DNA of 64,000 bases from Spiroplasma endosymbiont of Atherix ibis (GTDB lineage: Bacteria > Bacillota_I > Bacilli_A > Mycoplasmatales > Mycoplasmataceae). This document shows positions 63,337-64,000 of this stretch, piece by piece. A program made the position numbers and the translations under genes. The notes beneath the pieces are model-generated. The model was not told the DNA's origin, ran no database searches, and saw nothing but the letters and a program-made list of their open reading frames with translations. Location: the NCBI RefSeq assembly GCF_964020005.1, contig NZ_OZ026474.1, forward strand, positions 496,001 to 560,000, in the 5' to 3' direction. Position 1 is the first letter of the stretch; every line of letters begins with the position of its first letter.

Positions 63337-64000
63337 GTGATACAAATTAATAATGTTTCAAAAAGTTTTGGTAAAAAAGAAGTTTTAAAAAATATTTCCT
63401 TAGAAATTAAAGATGGAGAAGTTTTTGGTTTATTAGGATCAAATGGTAGTGGTAAAACTACTTTAATGGAAATTTTAGTTGGACAGTTAAAACCTAGCTC
63501 AGGAGAAATTTTAGTTGATAATAATAGAAATGGATATAAAAATATAGGTATTCAATTTCAAGAAGGATTTTGACCAAAAGGTGTAACTTCCTCTTTAATA
63601 ATTAATTATTTCAAAAAAAATTCTAAAGCTGTAAAAAGTAAAGAAGTTCAAGAGTTAATTAATATTTTTGAAATTGAAGATTTTTTAAAAAAAGATTTAA
63701 ATAGTTTAAGTGGTGGACAAAAACAGAGATTAAATACTCTCTTATCTGTTATAAATGATCCTAAATATATTTGTCTTGATGAAATGATAACTGGATTAGA
63801 TTTAAAAATGCAATTTAAATTAATAGATTATTTTGAAAAGATGAAAGAAAAAGGCAAAACGATAGTTATTATTTCTCACATTCCTGAAGAAATTGAAAAG
63901 TTATGTGATAGATTTGTAATTTTAAAAGATTGAGAATTATTTTATAGTGCAGAGGTAAAAAAAGCTGTTAAAGAATTTGGTTCAATAAGAAATTTAATGA
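63337..64000 (+). CDS. ABC transporter ATP-binding protein, 3' end beyond window
   Basis: GTG start at 63337, GGGTGAAAA upstream, 11 nt after the GH85 stop. Walker A GLLGSNGSGKTTLM, Q-loop GIQFQEGFWP, signature NSLSGGQKQRL, Walker B YICLDEM (Met instead of the common Pro), H-loop VIISHIPEE. One ABC domain with the CcmA/drug-type layout; the permease presumably follows outside. Operon with GH85 suggests export or uptake of glycan products, or an antimicrobial-type exporter. At least 221 aa visible. Confidence 0.92.

Noticed and set aside
1-64000. TGA codons as stops that split most genes
   Set aside because: TGA falls at conserved Trp positions in many intact families (for example GH85 and the PTS permease), so genetic code 4 applies.
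1-64000. tRNA or rRNA genes
   Set aside because: Looked for T-loop GGTTCRAATCC-type sequences and rRNA signatures; none recognised by eye. A tRNA scan would be decisive.

Overview
The window reads as a wall-less mollicute, most likely the Spiroplasma / Mesoplasma / Entomoplasma group. TGA is used throughout as a tryptophan codon (genetic code 4), base composition is very AT-rich, there are many lipoproteins with an MKKLLSVLA-type leader and a Cys lipobox, energy comes from arginine deiminase and PTS genes, and no cell-wall synthesis genes are seen. No rRNA or tRNA gene was recognised.

Layout. 0-2.2 kb: a decayed GH18 chitinase lipoprotein gene and the 5' half of pepF. 2.2-8.5 kb: a 6.3 kb phage-derived insert splitting pepF and bracketed by a perfect 39-bp inverted repeat. 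It carries a large structural-type protein, a lipoprotein-like protein, a GC-rich packaging- or origin-like island, a terminase large subunit and an IS3-type element. 8.6-9.6 kb: the 3' half of pepF. 9.6-11 kb: a head-to-head pair of unknown genes of almost equal length. 11-14.8 kb: IS relics and surface lipoprotein 1. 15-25.5 kb: a decaying surface operon (membrane protein, repeat protein, giant FtsX/MacB-like permease with an exact 507-bp triplication, lipoprotein). 25.7-30.9 kb: an S1-domain protein, a coiled-coil protein, an alpha/beta hydrolase, a dual-specificity phosphatase, a structured small RNA and a broken membrane gene. 31.3-33.6 kb: lipoprotein 2 and IS relics. 33.9-38.5 kb: intact arcA-arcB-arcD-arcC (arginine to ornithine, ammonia, CO2 and ATP). 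38.6-41.9 kb: a rearranged segment with IS pieces, lipoprotein 3 and a dead partial copy of arcC. 41.9-50.7 kb: a charged coiled-coil protein, an acetyltransferase, a PTS permease without its IIB phosphocysteine, coaBC, rpsU, dead ruvA/ruvB and an S66 peptidase-like gene. 50.8-53 kb: the most complete IS of the second family and a frameshifted membrane gene. 53-60.6 kb: lipoproteins, a DEDD exonuclease-like protein, yqeG-yqeH, a ROK glucokinase and a DUF896 protein. 60.7-64 kb: a GH85 endo-beta-N-acetylglucosaminidase lipoprotein and an ABC ATPase cut by the window end.

Three patterns link the regions. (1) A recurrent module, [remnants of two IS families] + [promoter with a 15-18 nt poly-T run in the -35/-10 spacer] + [surface lipoprotein or membrane gene], looks like a dispersing, possibly phase-variable surface-antigen cassette. 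(2) Many genes are open except for isolated in-frame TAA codons. I counted more than 20 and no in-frame TAG. In a decayed arcC copy, where the intact parent is present, both TAAs are CAA-to-TAA changes. (3) The remaining breaks in the permease and membrane genes lie in 7-base homopolymer runs. Metabolism is simple and host-dependent: arginine fermentation, PTS sugar uptake, glucokinase, and secreted enzymes acting on chitin and N-glycans.
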